From an uncultured bacterium (GTDB lineage: Bacteria > Bacillota > Clostridia > Oscillospirales > Oscillospiraceae), in contig CASFCS010000001.1 of the NCBI GenBank assembly GCA_949293245.1, positions 41,616 to 105,615 of the forward strand: DNA of 64,000 nt, written 5' to 3'. A program made the translations under genes and the position numbers. Shown in pieces: positions 1-6,231 of the stretch. The notes under the pieces are model-generated. The model saw only the letters and a program-made list of their open reading frames with translations. It was not told the origin of the DNA and did not search any database. Each line of letters begins with the position of its first letter. The stretch's first letter is position 1.

Positions 1-549
1 TACCTTATGAACGCAGTACAAGGGTTGGAAATCTATGTTTCCGGTGCTACCAACAAATTTTTGACTGTCACCGGCAACTCTGGCCCCTGGGCGGGGCCGT
101 TCCCTATCTGCGAGCGGGCGGAGGCGTTGCAAGCTATCCTGGACAAGTACATGGTAAGACCCGCTCGAACCGCTCCAGAGGCCACCAGAGCGCCCCAGGC
201 ACCCCTTGATTTGTCGGACGCTGAGATTATCGCAAAGGCTCACAGCGCCCGTAACGGGGCCGCATTTGCCGCCCTGTGGAATGGGGACACTTCCGGCTAT
301 GGCAGTCATTCAGAGGCAGATATGAGCCTGTGTAACCTGCTGGCCTTTTGGACAGGATGCAACGCCGGACAGATGGACAGGCTCTTTAGATCGTCCGGCC
401 TTATGCGGGAGAAATGGGACAGGCGGCAGAGCGGCAGCACTTACGGGAGCCTGACAATTCAAGAGGCAATCCGTACTTGCTCCGCCTCTTATGTCCCCCA
501 TACATACCCCCAAAAATTACCCAATAATCCCCCAAAAATGCCCCCCTGA
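1..549 (+). CDS. Phage/plasmid primase, N-terminal part (partial, left edge)
   Basis: N-terminal portion of a primase-helicase of the phage/plasmid NrS-1/P4-like type. The frame is already open at base 1, so the true start lies outside the window; the ATG at 7 is probably internal. The visible protein has a KFLTVTG motif, typical of the end of the primase core, then a DLSDAEIIAKA stretch and a Cys-containing helical module (CNLLAFWTGCNAGQMDRLF) found in these proteins just before the helicase half. The frame ends at TGA 547-549, after a run of six C, while the rest of the family sequence continues in the +1 frame. Either ribosomes slip at CCC-CCC-TGA or the gene is frameshifted. Family assignment is recalled from pattern, not searched. 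Confidence 0.75.
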   Translation, partial: YLMNAVQGLEIYVSGATNKFLTVTGNSGPWAGPFPICERAEALQAILDKYMVRPARTAPEATRAPQAPLDLSDAEIIAKAHSARNGAAFAALWNGDTSGYGSHSEADMSLCNLLAFWTGCNAGQMDRLFRSSGLMREKWDRRQSGSTYGSLTIQEAIRTCSASYVPHTYPQKLPNNPPKMPP

Positions 550-1960
550 GCAAGTCAGACCGCCGGACTTTTCGGACGCTGGCAACGCTGAGGCATTTAC
601 CCGGAAATACCGGGACGCCCTCCTTTTTTCCAATGCCCTGGGCTGGCTGGTGTGGAATGGTCAACGCTGGGAGCGCAGCGACCACAAGGCCCTCACCCTG
701 GCAACGGAACTTTCCGGGGAGATGCTGGCCGATGCCCAGGCAGAAAACCGGGCCGCTCTTGTGGGACTGGCAGAGACAAAGGCAGCGGAGGCAGAGGGTA
801 ACGGCAAGCCGGAGGACATGGAGCGGGCCACCAACCGGGCCGCAAGTGCAAAGGCATATCTCACCCACGCCAAACAGACCCGCAGTGCCGGACGGCTGAA
901 AAGTATGCTGGAGCTGGCAAAACCCGCCTTTGTGGTTCGAGCGGACACCCTGGACGAAAACCCGGCAGACCTGAACACCCCCGCCGGGATCGTTGACCTG
1001 ACCACCGGGGCGCTACGGCCCCACGACCGGGCGGCACGATGCAGCCAGATCACCGCTGCCTCCCCTGGGGAACAGGGGGCGCAAATGTGGGACACCTTCC
1101 TGGACACCATCACCCAGGGGGACGGCAGCTTACGGGGATTCCTCCAGCTTGTGGCCGGTGTGGCCCTCCACGGCAAAGTCTACCATGAAGGGCTGATTCT
1201 GGCCCACGGAGCGGGACGCAACGGCAAAAGCACCTTTTTCAACGCCCTGGCCGCTGTCCTGGGCGATTATGCCGGGAGCCTGGATATTGACGTATTCACC
1301 ACTGACAAGCAGAACCGGGGCGCAGCCCTGGCAACCCTGCGAGGCAAGCGCCTTATGATTGCCGGGGAGCTGGAGGAAGGGCGGCGGCTGTCCGTTGCCA
1401 CCGTGAAAAAGGTATGCTCCACCGACCGTATCACCATCGAGGAAAAATACAAGGCCCCGGAGACTATCACCCCTTCCCATACCTTGTGCCTGTTTACCAA
1501 CCACCTCCCCAGGGTGGGCAGCACCGACCCCGGCACCTGGCGGCGGCTGATCGTGGTACCCTTCCGGGCCACCATCCCCACAAAGGGGAGCCGGTCAAAC
1601 TATGGTGACATTCTGGTGCAAGAGGCGGGGCCGTCTATCCTGGCCTGGGCCATTGAGGGAGCCGTGAACTTTGCCAGAAACGGCTACCAGCTCCAGACCC
1701 CGGATGTGGTGGAGGAAGTCACCGAAGCATACCGAGGGCAAGAGGACTGGGTAGGCAACTTCCTTTCGGAGTGCTGCACCCTGGAGCCTGGGGCATGGAT
1801 ACCAGCCTCTAATCTATACCGTCGATATCGTGAATGGGCAGAGGGGGCGGGGGACTATGTGCGCCGATTGCCTGACTTTAACACCGCCCTGGAAAACCGA
1901 GGACTAGCCAAAAAAAGGACAAAAACCTGCAATGTATGGCAGGGGGTTGGGATGCAGTAA
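491..1960 (+). CDS. Primase-helicase, SF3/D5-type ATPase half (+1 frame of the preceding CDS)
   Basis: ATPase/helicase half of the primase. A Walker A motif GAGRNGKST lies near residue 240 and an acidic Walker B-like segment (RLMIAGELEEG) near 285. A conserved LFTNHLPRV/TDPGTWRRL region follows, as in P4/D5 C-terminal helicases, then a winged-helix-like tail. The ATG at 491 has no visible Shine-Dalgarno, and the first 19 codons merely overlap the upstream frame. The natural protein is more likely a fusion joined by a +1 shift at 541-549, with the real sequence resuming at EQVRPPDFSD. It replicates the element together with the iteron cluster just downstream. Sure of the helicase; unsure whether the gene is intact. 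Confidence 0.8.
   Translation: MSPIHTPKNYPIIPQKCPPEQVRPPDFSDAGNAEAFTRKYRDALLFSNALGWLVWNGQRWERSDHKALTLATELSGEMLADAQAENRAALVGLAETKAAEAEGNGKPEDMERATNRAASAKAYLTHAKQTRSAGRLKSMLELAKPAFVVRADTLDENPADLNTPAGIVDLTTGALRPHDRAARCSQITAASPGEQGAQMWDTFLDTITQGDGSLRGFLQLVAGVALHGKVYHEGLILAHGAGRNGKSTFFNALAAVLGDYAGSLDIDVFTTDKQNRGAALATLRGKRLMIAGELEEGRRLSVATVKKVCSTDRITIEEKYKAPETITPSHTLCLFTNHLPRVGSTDPGTWRRLIVVPFRATIPTKGSRSNYGDILVQEAGPSILAWAIEGAVNFARNGYQLQTPDVVEEVTEAYRGQEDWVGNFLSECCTLEPGAWIPASNLYRRYREWAEGAGDYVRRLPDFNTALENRGLAKKRTKTCNVWQGVGMQ
541..549 (+). other. Candidate +1 frameshift site (CCC-CCC-TGA)
   Basis: The upstream primase frame ends CCC CCC TGA G. If the proline tRNA on the second CCC slips by +1 it re-pairs with CCT, and the next codon is GAG, the frame of the helicase half. 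A slippery codon directly before a stop is the layout of known +1 shifts such as prfB (CUU-UGA). A homopolymer indel mutation or sequencing error is the plain alternative. Confidence 0.4.
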
Positions 1961-1970
1961 CACCCCAAAA

Positions 1971-2152
1971 GGTGGAGCTACTGGGTGGAGGTGGAGCTAC
2001 TTTCCTATTGTTTAAAAAAATCGGAAAAAATTAAAACCCTATAGGGACTTTTGGGGAAATAGCTCCACCATCTCCACCAAATCCAGCAAACCCTTGTGGG
2101 AGTAAGGATAGAGCCGGTGGAGGCACCTCCATCCCACCTCCACCCGGTGGAG
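1971..2152. other. Iteron cluster flanking AT-rich DNA: candidate replication origin
   Basis: Eight copies of the 7-mer GGTGGAG are seen in 182 bp: direct at 1971, 1984, 1990, 2116 and 2146, and inverted (CTCCACC) at 2063, 2072 and 2138. The stretch between the blocks, about 2001-2045, is A/T-rich with several A runs, in contrast to the surroundings. It directly follows the primase-helicase gene. Iterons plus an unwinding-type AT stretch beside an initiator-helicase gene are the usual makeup of a plasmid or satellite-phage origin. Function is inferred. Confidence 0.5.
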
Positions 2153-2200
2153 GTACATCCCCGGTTTTCAATCTATTTAGGCATAAAACGAGGAAAACCC

Positions 2201-2800
2201 ATGTACTACCGATGCAACGCCGGAGGCTGGAACCGCAGCCACGGACAGGTGGAGCAAACACCCCGGCTAGATTCCTTTGAGCTGCCAATGGGCAAGCCGT
2301 GGGAGATCATGTATTGCGGATGCCCTGACCGTGGAGACAAGTCGGTAGAGGTGGACGCAGAGGGCAGCACCGCCCACCTTTACCTGACCGGCTGGCGGAA
2401 AAGCGTAACGGTGAAGCTGTCACATAAGCGCAACGGCTACGGCGGAAAACCGCAGACCTTTTTCCTCTGCCCTCAGTGTGGGGAAAGAGTGCGGTATCTG
2501 TACCTGAAAGAAGATCGTTTCCTTTGCCGCAAGTGCGCCCGCCTGAACTACCGCAGCCAGCAGCGAACCGAGGACAGTATGAGCCACTACGAGGAAGGAA
2601 TGGCCTTTGTAACCCGGCGCTTGAAGTTTCCGCAGTATGTACCGGACGGCTTCACCTTTGTGGGTTATGTGCCAGAGAAACCGCCTGGAATGTGGCGCAC
2701 AACCTACCACCGTTATTTGGCAAGATTCTTCCGTTACCGGAACAGGCACACACAGCGCCTGATACAAGACCTAACCCGGATCACCGGAAAATTCAAATGA
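2201..2800 (+). CDS. Element-encoded zinc-ribbon protein
   Basis: Protein of 199 aa of unknown function. Start chosen at ATG 2201 because a CGAGGA ribosome site sits 6 nt upstream; an earlier in-frame start at 2096 would run through the iterons. A zinc-ribbon is clear in the middle: CPQC then CRKC about 20 residues later, with aromatic and basic residues between (YLYLKEDRF). An earlier Cys pair (YCGC) may be structural. The C-terminus is rich in Arg and Tyr, suggesting nucleic-acid contact. It lies between the candidate origin and two small genes of the same element. Confidence 0.7.
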   Translation: MYYRCNAGGWNRSHGQVEQTPRLDSFELPMGKPWEIMYCGCPDRGDKSVEVDAEGSTAHLYLTGWRKSVTVKLSHKRNGYGGKPQTFFLCPQCGERVRYLYLKEDRFLCRKCARLNYRSQQRTEDSMSHYEEGMAFVTRRLKFPQYVPDGFTFVGYVPEKPPGMWRTTYHRYLARFFRYRNRHTQRLIQDLTRITGKFK

Positions 2801-2815
2801 TAAGGAGATAAAACC

Positions 2816-3427
2816 GTGATTTATTTTGACCGACTTTTTGAACTGAAAGAGAAGTACCGCTCCGCCCTGGACGAAGATTCCAACGCACGGGCGAAGATTG
2901 AAAAGGACTTTGCAGACGGATGGACAACGGACGCTTGCCGGAAATACGAGCTGGAGCGACAGGCCGAAGCCCTGGAGTATTGCCGGGGAACCACTCTGGA
3001 GGCAGCGGAGGCCGTGAAAGCGGAGGCTTTCACCATGCTTGACCGCTGGGACACGCTGGACGCTGCCAAGCTACCCGCTAATGCCGCTTTTTTGGCCGGT
3101 AACAGTCCTGTCACGCTGACCCAAGAGGAAATGCAGCAGTTTGTGGACGAAAACCGCTATAACTCCACTGCCCTGCGAGCAGCACGGGAGGCGGCAGACC
3201 GTCGGGGCCTTGTACTGGCCTTCCCGCCCACCGCAGCGGAGCGCAAAGAAGCGTTCACCCTGTTCTATGACACCATCGCCGGGGCCATCCGGGCCGGACT
3301 GGACAGCGGATTTTATAGCGTAAAGGATGCCGACAAACTCTTACAGGCAAAGATTGAAGCAAATCCCAACCTTGCAGACCTGGAGGCCGTGGCCGCAAGC
3401 GTGGCCGGAGAGGGGGCGACGGCATGA
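2816..3427 (+). CDS. Hypothetical helical protein of the integrated element
   Basis: 203 aa, GTG start at 2816, with a strong AAGGAG at 2802-2807, 8 nt upstream. The protein is highly charged and predicted helical throughout (Ala, Glu, Lys, Arg rich), with no membrane segment or Cys motif. I do not recognise the family; similar small helical genes are common in prophages and integrative plasmids. The stop overlaps the start of the lipoprotein gene that follows, so the two are translated together. Confidence 0.7.
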   Translation: MIYFDRLFELKEKYRSALDEDSNARAKIEKDFADGWTTDACRKYELERQAEALEYCRGTTLEAAEAVKAEAFTMLDRWDTLDAAKLPANAAFLAGNSPVTLTQEEMQQFVDENRYNSTALRAAREAADRRGLVLAFPPTAAERKEAFTLFYDTIAGAIRAGLDSGFYSVKDADKLLQAKIEANPNLADLEAVAASVAGEGATA

Positions 3428-3804
3428 AAAAGTTGATTGCCCTTTTCTGCCTTGTGTTCGCCGTCATGCTGGCGGGATGTGCTGCAACCCTGGAAACGCC
3501 CACCAGTAACCTCACAGAAGCCGCACAGGCCACGCCGGAGGCTGTGACACTGTTCGACACCTCCACCGTGAAAATCGTCCTGGAGGGCGCAGAAACCACC
3601 GTCACAGACAAGGCCACCGGCACCGAGTACAGCTATACCACCACCCGGAAACTCAGCACCACACCGCCCACCCTGGAGCAGCTGCAAAGCCGCTGCATTG
3701 CCCGAACTTCCGTCAATACTGACACACTGAAAATCGAGCTGGCCGGGGCGCTGATCGTGGTACATGACCTGCTAGGAAACCAGACCTATTATATCGACCC
3801 CTGA
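3424..3804 (+). CDS. Small lipoprotein of the integrated element
   Basis: 126 aa. The N-terminus (Lys-Lys, hydrophobic core, then LAGC) is a type II signal peptide with the lipobox Cys near residue 20, so the mature protein should be anchored outside the membrane. The rest is a Thr-rich, beta-type sequence of unknown role. The ATG overlaps the TGA of the preceding gene. Phage and plasmid lipoproteins of this kind sometimes act in superinfection exclusion, but nothing here proves that. Confidence 0.7.
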   Translation: MKKLIALFCLVFAVMLAGCAATLETPTSNLTEAAQATPEAVTLFDTSTVKIVLEGAETTVTDKATGTEYSYTTTRKLSTTPPTLEQLQSRCIARTSVNTDTLKIELAGALIVVHDLLGNQTYYIDP

Positions 3805-3811
3805 CACAAAT

Positions 3812-3848
3812 CCCCCGGCTCGGTAAAGGGTCGGGGGATCCTTTTTGA
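3812..3848 (+). terminator. Terminator of the element operon
   Basis: Inverted repeat ATCCCCCG / CGGGGGAT with an intervening loop, followed by CTTTTT. It lies directly after the lipoprotein gene. Confidence 0.7.
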
Positions 3849-3985
3849 GTTCAACAAAAATTCAACTCCACTATGAAAAGTTCAACTATTTTACAAAACG
3901 ATACAAAACACTAAAAACCGTGAAACCATTGTGCCACAGCGCTTTGTAGGATTTTATAAAACAATAAAAAACACTTGATTTTGAA
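3849..3985. other. AT-rich non-coding end of the element
   Basis: No gene seen. The sequence is A/T-rich with several copies of an ACAAAAC/AAACA-like motif (3890-3975), running up to the tRNA fragment. Such short repeats near an att site may be integrase arm sites; this is only a suggestion. Confidence 0.3.
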
Positions 3986-4030
3986 CTCATAACCCGGAGG
4001 TCGGAGGTTCAAGTCCTCCTCCCGCAACCA
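3986..4030 (+). other. Attachment site: 3' half of tRNA-Met (att)
   Basis: The anticodon loop CTCATAA (anticodon CAT), the 3' anticodon strand CCCGG, variable loop, complete T arm (GGAGG-TTCAAGT-CCTCC), 3' acceptor strand and encoded CCA are all present. The five bases before the loop are TTGAA, which cannot pair with CCCGG, and no 5' half exists upstream. This is the displaced 3' tRNA copy produced when a tyrosine-recombinase element integrates in a tRNA gene. The intact tRNA-Met and the integrase gene should lie left of the window. Confidence 0.85.
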
Positions 4031-4033
4031 GAA

Positions 4034-4075
4034 AAGGCACCTGACTTCTTACGAAGTCAGGTGCCTTGATTTTTA
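4034..4075 (+). terminator. Terminator of the tRNA-Met locus
   Basis: Perfect 15-bp stem AAGGCACCTGACTTC with loop TTAC, followed by a T-rich tract. A similar AAGGCACCTG-type hairpin follows tRNA-Val at 34531, which suggests a host tRNA terminator rather than part of the element. Confidence 0.8.
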
Positions 4076-4081
4076 ATTCTA

Positions 4082-4129
4082 AAAGTTGCACGTATTTGTG
4101 CAACTTTCTAGTGTTTAGGGGCACTAGAA
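4082..4129 (+). repeat. Two tandem hairpins upstream of the Abi gene
   Basis: First stem AAAGTTGCAC / GTGCAACTTT (10 bp, loop GTATTT, 4082-4107), second stem TTCTAGTG / CACTAGAA (8 bp, 8-nt loop, 4106-4129). They share two bases. They lie upstream of the abi promoter, so are not in its mRNA. Role unknown: an operator or part of another small RNA are both possible. Confidence 0.5.
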
Positions 4130-4201
4130 AAGAGAGGTTGTACCCATGTACCGTTGGAGGCAAAATAAAATAGTTTCAATATAAAGAAACACTCTAAATA
4201 A

Positions 4202-4230
4202 TTGCACATTTATTAATGTTGGTATATAAT
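4202..4230 (+). promoter_or_regulatory. Promoter of the Abi gene
   Basis: TTGCAC (4202-4207), 17-bp spacer, TATAAT (4225-4230): a near-consensus sigma-A promoter. It predicts transcription from about 4237, downstream of the in-frame ATG at 4216, supporting the start at 4264. Confidence 0.75.
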
Positions 4231-4263
4231 CCTAATGTAGATGGTTTACAGGAGAGGATTCAT

Positions 4264-5232
4264 ATGCCTAAAAGTATCGATGGTCTGATGCGCTATATGC
4301 GCCGTGAAAAGGGAATTTCTATTAATGGTTCTTCTCAAAAGCGCAAATTAAGAAATATGGGTTACTATCATGGATATAAAGGCTATCGTTTTATTGGTAA
4401 ATCAAGCAATCCAATAGTATATACTGATTTTAAACAGTTAGTTGCAATATATGAGTTTGATATGAAATTAAAGGCCCTGTTTTATCCTCAGCTTACTTTT
4501 ATAGAAACCGCCTTAAAAAACTGCGTTTTAGAAGAAGTATTAAATCAAAGCCATAGTGATAATTTCAACTACATTTATACAAATTTTTTAACAGACTATA
4601 AGAGATTTTCTCCTGGATCTTCGAAACACAAAGAAGCCTTAAAATCTCGTTTGGCACTACGAGATCATGTATATTCTGCTTTAACTCGTGAATATGGAAA
4701 CAAAAAAGAAGTTGTTCAGCATTTTTATCATAAAGACGCCAGTGTTCCTATTTGGGCAATTTTTGAAGTTTTAACATTAGGTGAGTTTGGAAACTTTTTT
4801 AGTTGTTTAAACTACAATATTAGAAGAGCAGTGTCAGAGTCAATGGTTCTACATCAACCTTCGGATACAGATGCTTTTTTAACCAAAAAAATTATTTTTA
4901 CTATTAAAGAGTTGCGAAATGCAGTTGCGCATAATGATGTTATTTTTGATACTAGGTTTTCCAGATCCAAAATAGATAGTGCACTGTCAAAATCACTTGA
5001 GATTGAAACAAGTATTAAGAACATAACATTTAAAAATATTGTCGATTATTTAATTTTAGTCGTTTACTTATTGAAAAAATTTGGTGTTTCAAAAGTAGAA
5101 GCTAGAAAATTAGTGAGTGATGTGCAAAATACTATCGAGACCTTGAGAAATGATATTCCAATAAGCATTCATGCAAAAATTATTCCTACAGACACCAGAG
5201 GAAAAATCAGCAATTTAAATAAATATATTTAG
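4264..5232 (+). CDS. Abi_2 family (AbiD/AbiF-like) HEPN protein
   Basis: 322 aa. Start at ATG 4264, 6 nt after AGGAGAGG. The N-terminal part has the GYYHGYKGYRF block typical of Abi_2 proteins (residues about 33-43), followed by helical segments with ETALKN and PIWAIFEVLTLGEFGNF, also family hallmarks. R218-N-A-V-A-H223 matches the HEPN ribonuclease motif R-N-x-x-x-H. Members give abortive phage infection or act as RNase toxins, probably by cleaving RNA when triggered. The gene is strikingly AT-rich compared with the host, lies beside a tRNA att site, and is followed by its own-promoter small RNA at 5308. It was clearly acquired by transfer. Target RNA unknown. Confidence 0.85.
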   Translation: MPKSIDGLMRYMRREKGISINGSSQKRKLRNMGYYHGYKGYRFIGKSSNPIVYTDFKQLVAIYEFDMKLKALFYPQLTFIETALKNCVLEEVLNQSHSDNFNYIYTNFLTDYKRFSPGSSKHKEALKSRLALRDHVYSALTREYGNKKEVVQHFYHKDASVPIWAIFEVLTLGEFGNFFSCLNYNIRRAVSESMVLHQPSDTDAFLTKKIIFTIKELRNAVAHNDVIFDTRFSRSKIDSALSKSLEIETSIKNITFKNIVDYLILVVYLLKKFGVSKVEARKLVSDVQNTIETLRNDIPISIHAKIIPTDTRGKISNLNKYI

Positions 5233-5272
5233 TAGTTACATTGTTTTTTGTGTAAAATATTCGAAGTATAGC

Positions 5273-5301
5273 TTGCATATTAGACTAACTTTTTATATAA
5301 T
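5273..5301 (+). promoter_or_regulatory. Promoter of the small RNA next to the Abi gene
   Basis: TTGCAT (5273-5278), 17-bp spacer, perfect TATAAT (5296-5301). Same architecture as the abi promoter. Predicted start of RNA near 5308. No protein start with a sensible frame follows at a normal distance. Confidence 0.75.
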
Positions 5302-5307
5302 CTATTT

Positions 5308-5373
5308 AGGAACAGCGGTGTATCTCTGCGGAGTACACCTAAGGAGGTCGGATGCGTCTGACCTCCTTTTCCC
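5308..5373 (+). ncRNA. Candidate Abi-associated small RNA with twin UGCG-loop hairpins
   Basis: Predicted transcript of about 63 nt. Hairpin 1 (5317-5339): GGTGTA, a bulged T, CTC, tetraloop TGCG, GAG, TACACC. Hairpin 2 (5341-5368): a 12-bp stem AAGGAGGTCGGA with one G.U pair, the same TGCG tetraloop, then T residues. UGCG belongs to the very stable UNCG class. The pair sits one base apart, like a compact protein-binding RNA. Its position directly behind an AbiF-like HEPN gene suggests an antitoxin or guide RNA; AbiF-type proteins have, as I recall, been linked to structured RNAs. The T tract is short, so the 3' end is uncertain. Confidence 0.6.
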
Positions 5374-5428
5374 ATGATACTACTATAATTTTTATGAGCC
5401 TCATGTAATCATTTATACATGTTTAGTC

Positions 5429-5460
5429 GGCCCGCTATTGAACACAATAGCGGGCCTTTC
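5429..5460. terminator. Strong hairpin terminator at the right edge of the AT-rich islet
   Basis: Perfect 12-bp stem GGCCCGCTATTG / CAATAGCGGGCC with loop AACA, followed by TTT. It separates the abi/small-RNA islet from the transport operon and marks the return to host base composition. Confidence 0.7.
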
Positions 5461-5474
5461 CCATCCCCTCCTCC

Positions 5475-5503
5475 TTGCCTCCCCGTCAAAAAAGAGGTAT
5501 AAT
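5475..5503 (+). promoter_or_regulatory. Promoter of the betaine-type ABC operon
   Basis: TTGCCT (5475-5480), 17-bp spacer, TATAAT (5498-5503). The predicted leader carries AGGAGGT at 5541-5547. Confidence 0.7.
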
Positions 5504-5554
5504 CAGCACACCCGGGGCGGCCTGCCGCCCCCACACAATCAGGAGGTCCTCTGT

Positions 5555-5593
5555 ATGACTTGTTCCGCCGCCCTCCTCTGCCTATGGGCGTGA
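5555..5593 (+). CDS. Possible 12-aa leader peptide ahead of the permease
   Basis: ATG at 5555 is the only start 7 nt from the strong AGGAGGT (5541-5547). The frame reads 12 codons and ends in TGA, whose last A is the first base of the permease ATG (TGATG, 5591-5595). This suggests that permease translation is coupled to a short leader peptide. Cys and Leu rich; no conservation can be checked here. The alternative is that the permease starts at TTG 5560, ATG 5584 or ATG 5593 without using the leader. Confidence 0.35.
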   Translation: MTCSAALLCLWA

Positions 5594-6231
5594 TGGCCGA
5601 TATTTTTTCCCTCTACCAGCAGCGGGGGGAGTGGTTTATCGGGCTGCTGCTGGACCATATGGCGTTGTCCTTTACCGCCATCCTCCTCTCGGGGCTCATC
5701 GGCCTGGGGGTGGGGATCTGGATTGCGGAGCACCCCGCCGCCGCCCCGCCGGTGATGGGGGTGTGCAACGTGCTCTACACCATTCCCGCCATCTCCCTGC
5801 TGGGCATCCTGATCCCCTTCTCGGGCATCGGCAACGGCACCGCCGTCATCGCCCTGACCATCTACGGCATCATGCCCATGGTGCGCAACACCTACACCGG
5901 CCTCACCACCCTGGACAGCGACATTCTGGAGGCCGCCCGGGGCATGGGCAGCACCCCCCGGCAGACCCTGGTGCGGGTGAAGCTCCCCCTGGCCTCCGGG
6001 GTCATTATGGCCGGGGTGCGCAACATGGTGGTGATGATCATCTCCGTGGCGGGCATCGCCTCCTTCGTGGGGGCGGGAGGCCTGGGGGTGGCCATCTACC
6101 GGGGCATCACCATTTACAACCCCGCCATGACCGCCGCGGGCAGCATCCTCATCGCCCTGCTGGCCCTGCTGTGCGACCTGGTGCTGGGCAAGATAGAAAA
6201 ATACTGTAAAAAGCGAGGCAGTGTATCATGA
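5593..6231 (+). CDS. Betaine/choline/carnitine-type ABC transporter permease (OpuCB-like)
   Basis: About 212 aa from ATG 5593, matching the usual length of OpuCB/OpuBB permeases. Five or six membrane helices are visible. The cytoplasmic EAA loop reads EAARGMGSTPRQTL near residue 118, the contact for the ATPase. An inner-membrane channel for quaternary-amine osmolytes, working with the binding protein and ATPase that follow. Only one permease gene is present, whereas many Opu systems have two, so this may work as a homodimer. The stop overlaps the next ATG (ATGA). Confidence 0.85.
   Translation: MADIFSLYQQRGEWFIGLLLDHMALSFTAILLSGLIGLGVGIWIAEHPAAAPPVMGVCNVLYTIPAISLLGILIPFSGIGNGTAVIALTIYGIMPMVRNTYTGLTTLDSDILEAARGMGSTPRQTLVRVKLPLASGVIMAGVRNMVVMIISVAGIASFVGAGGLGVAIYRGITIYNPAMTAAGSILIALLALLCDLVLGKIEKYCKKRGSVS

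Noticed and set aside
5352..5408. 18-codon frame starting in hairpin 2 of the Abi-linked RNA, with AAGGAGG before it
   Set aside because: The ribosome site and ATG are buried in the 12-bp stem, and spacing is only 4 nt. It cannot be excluded as a regulated toxin peptide but is better explained as part of the stem.
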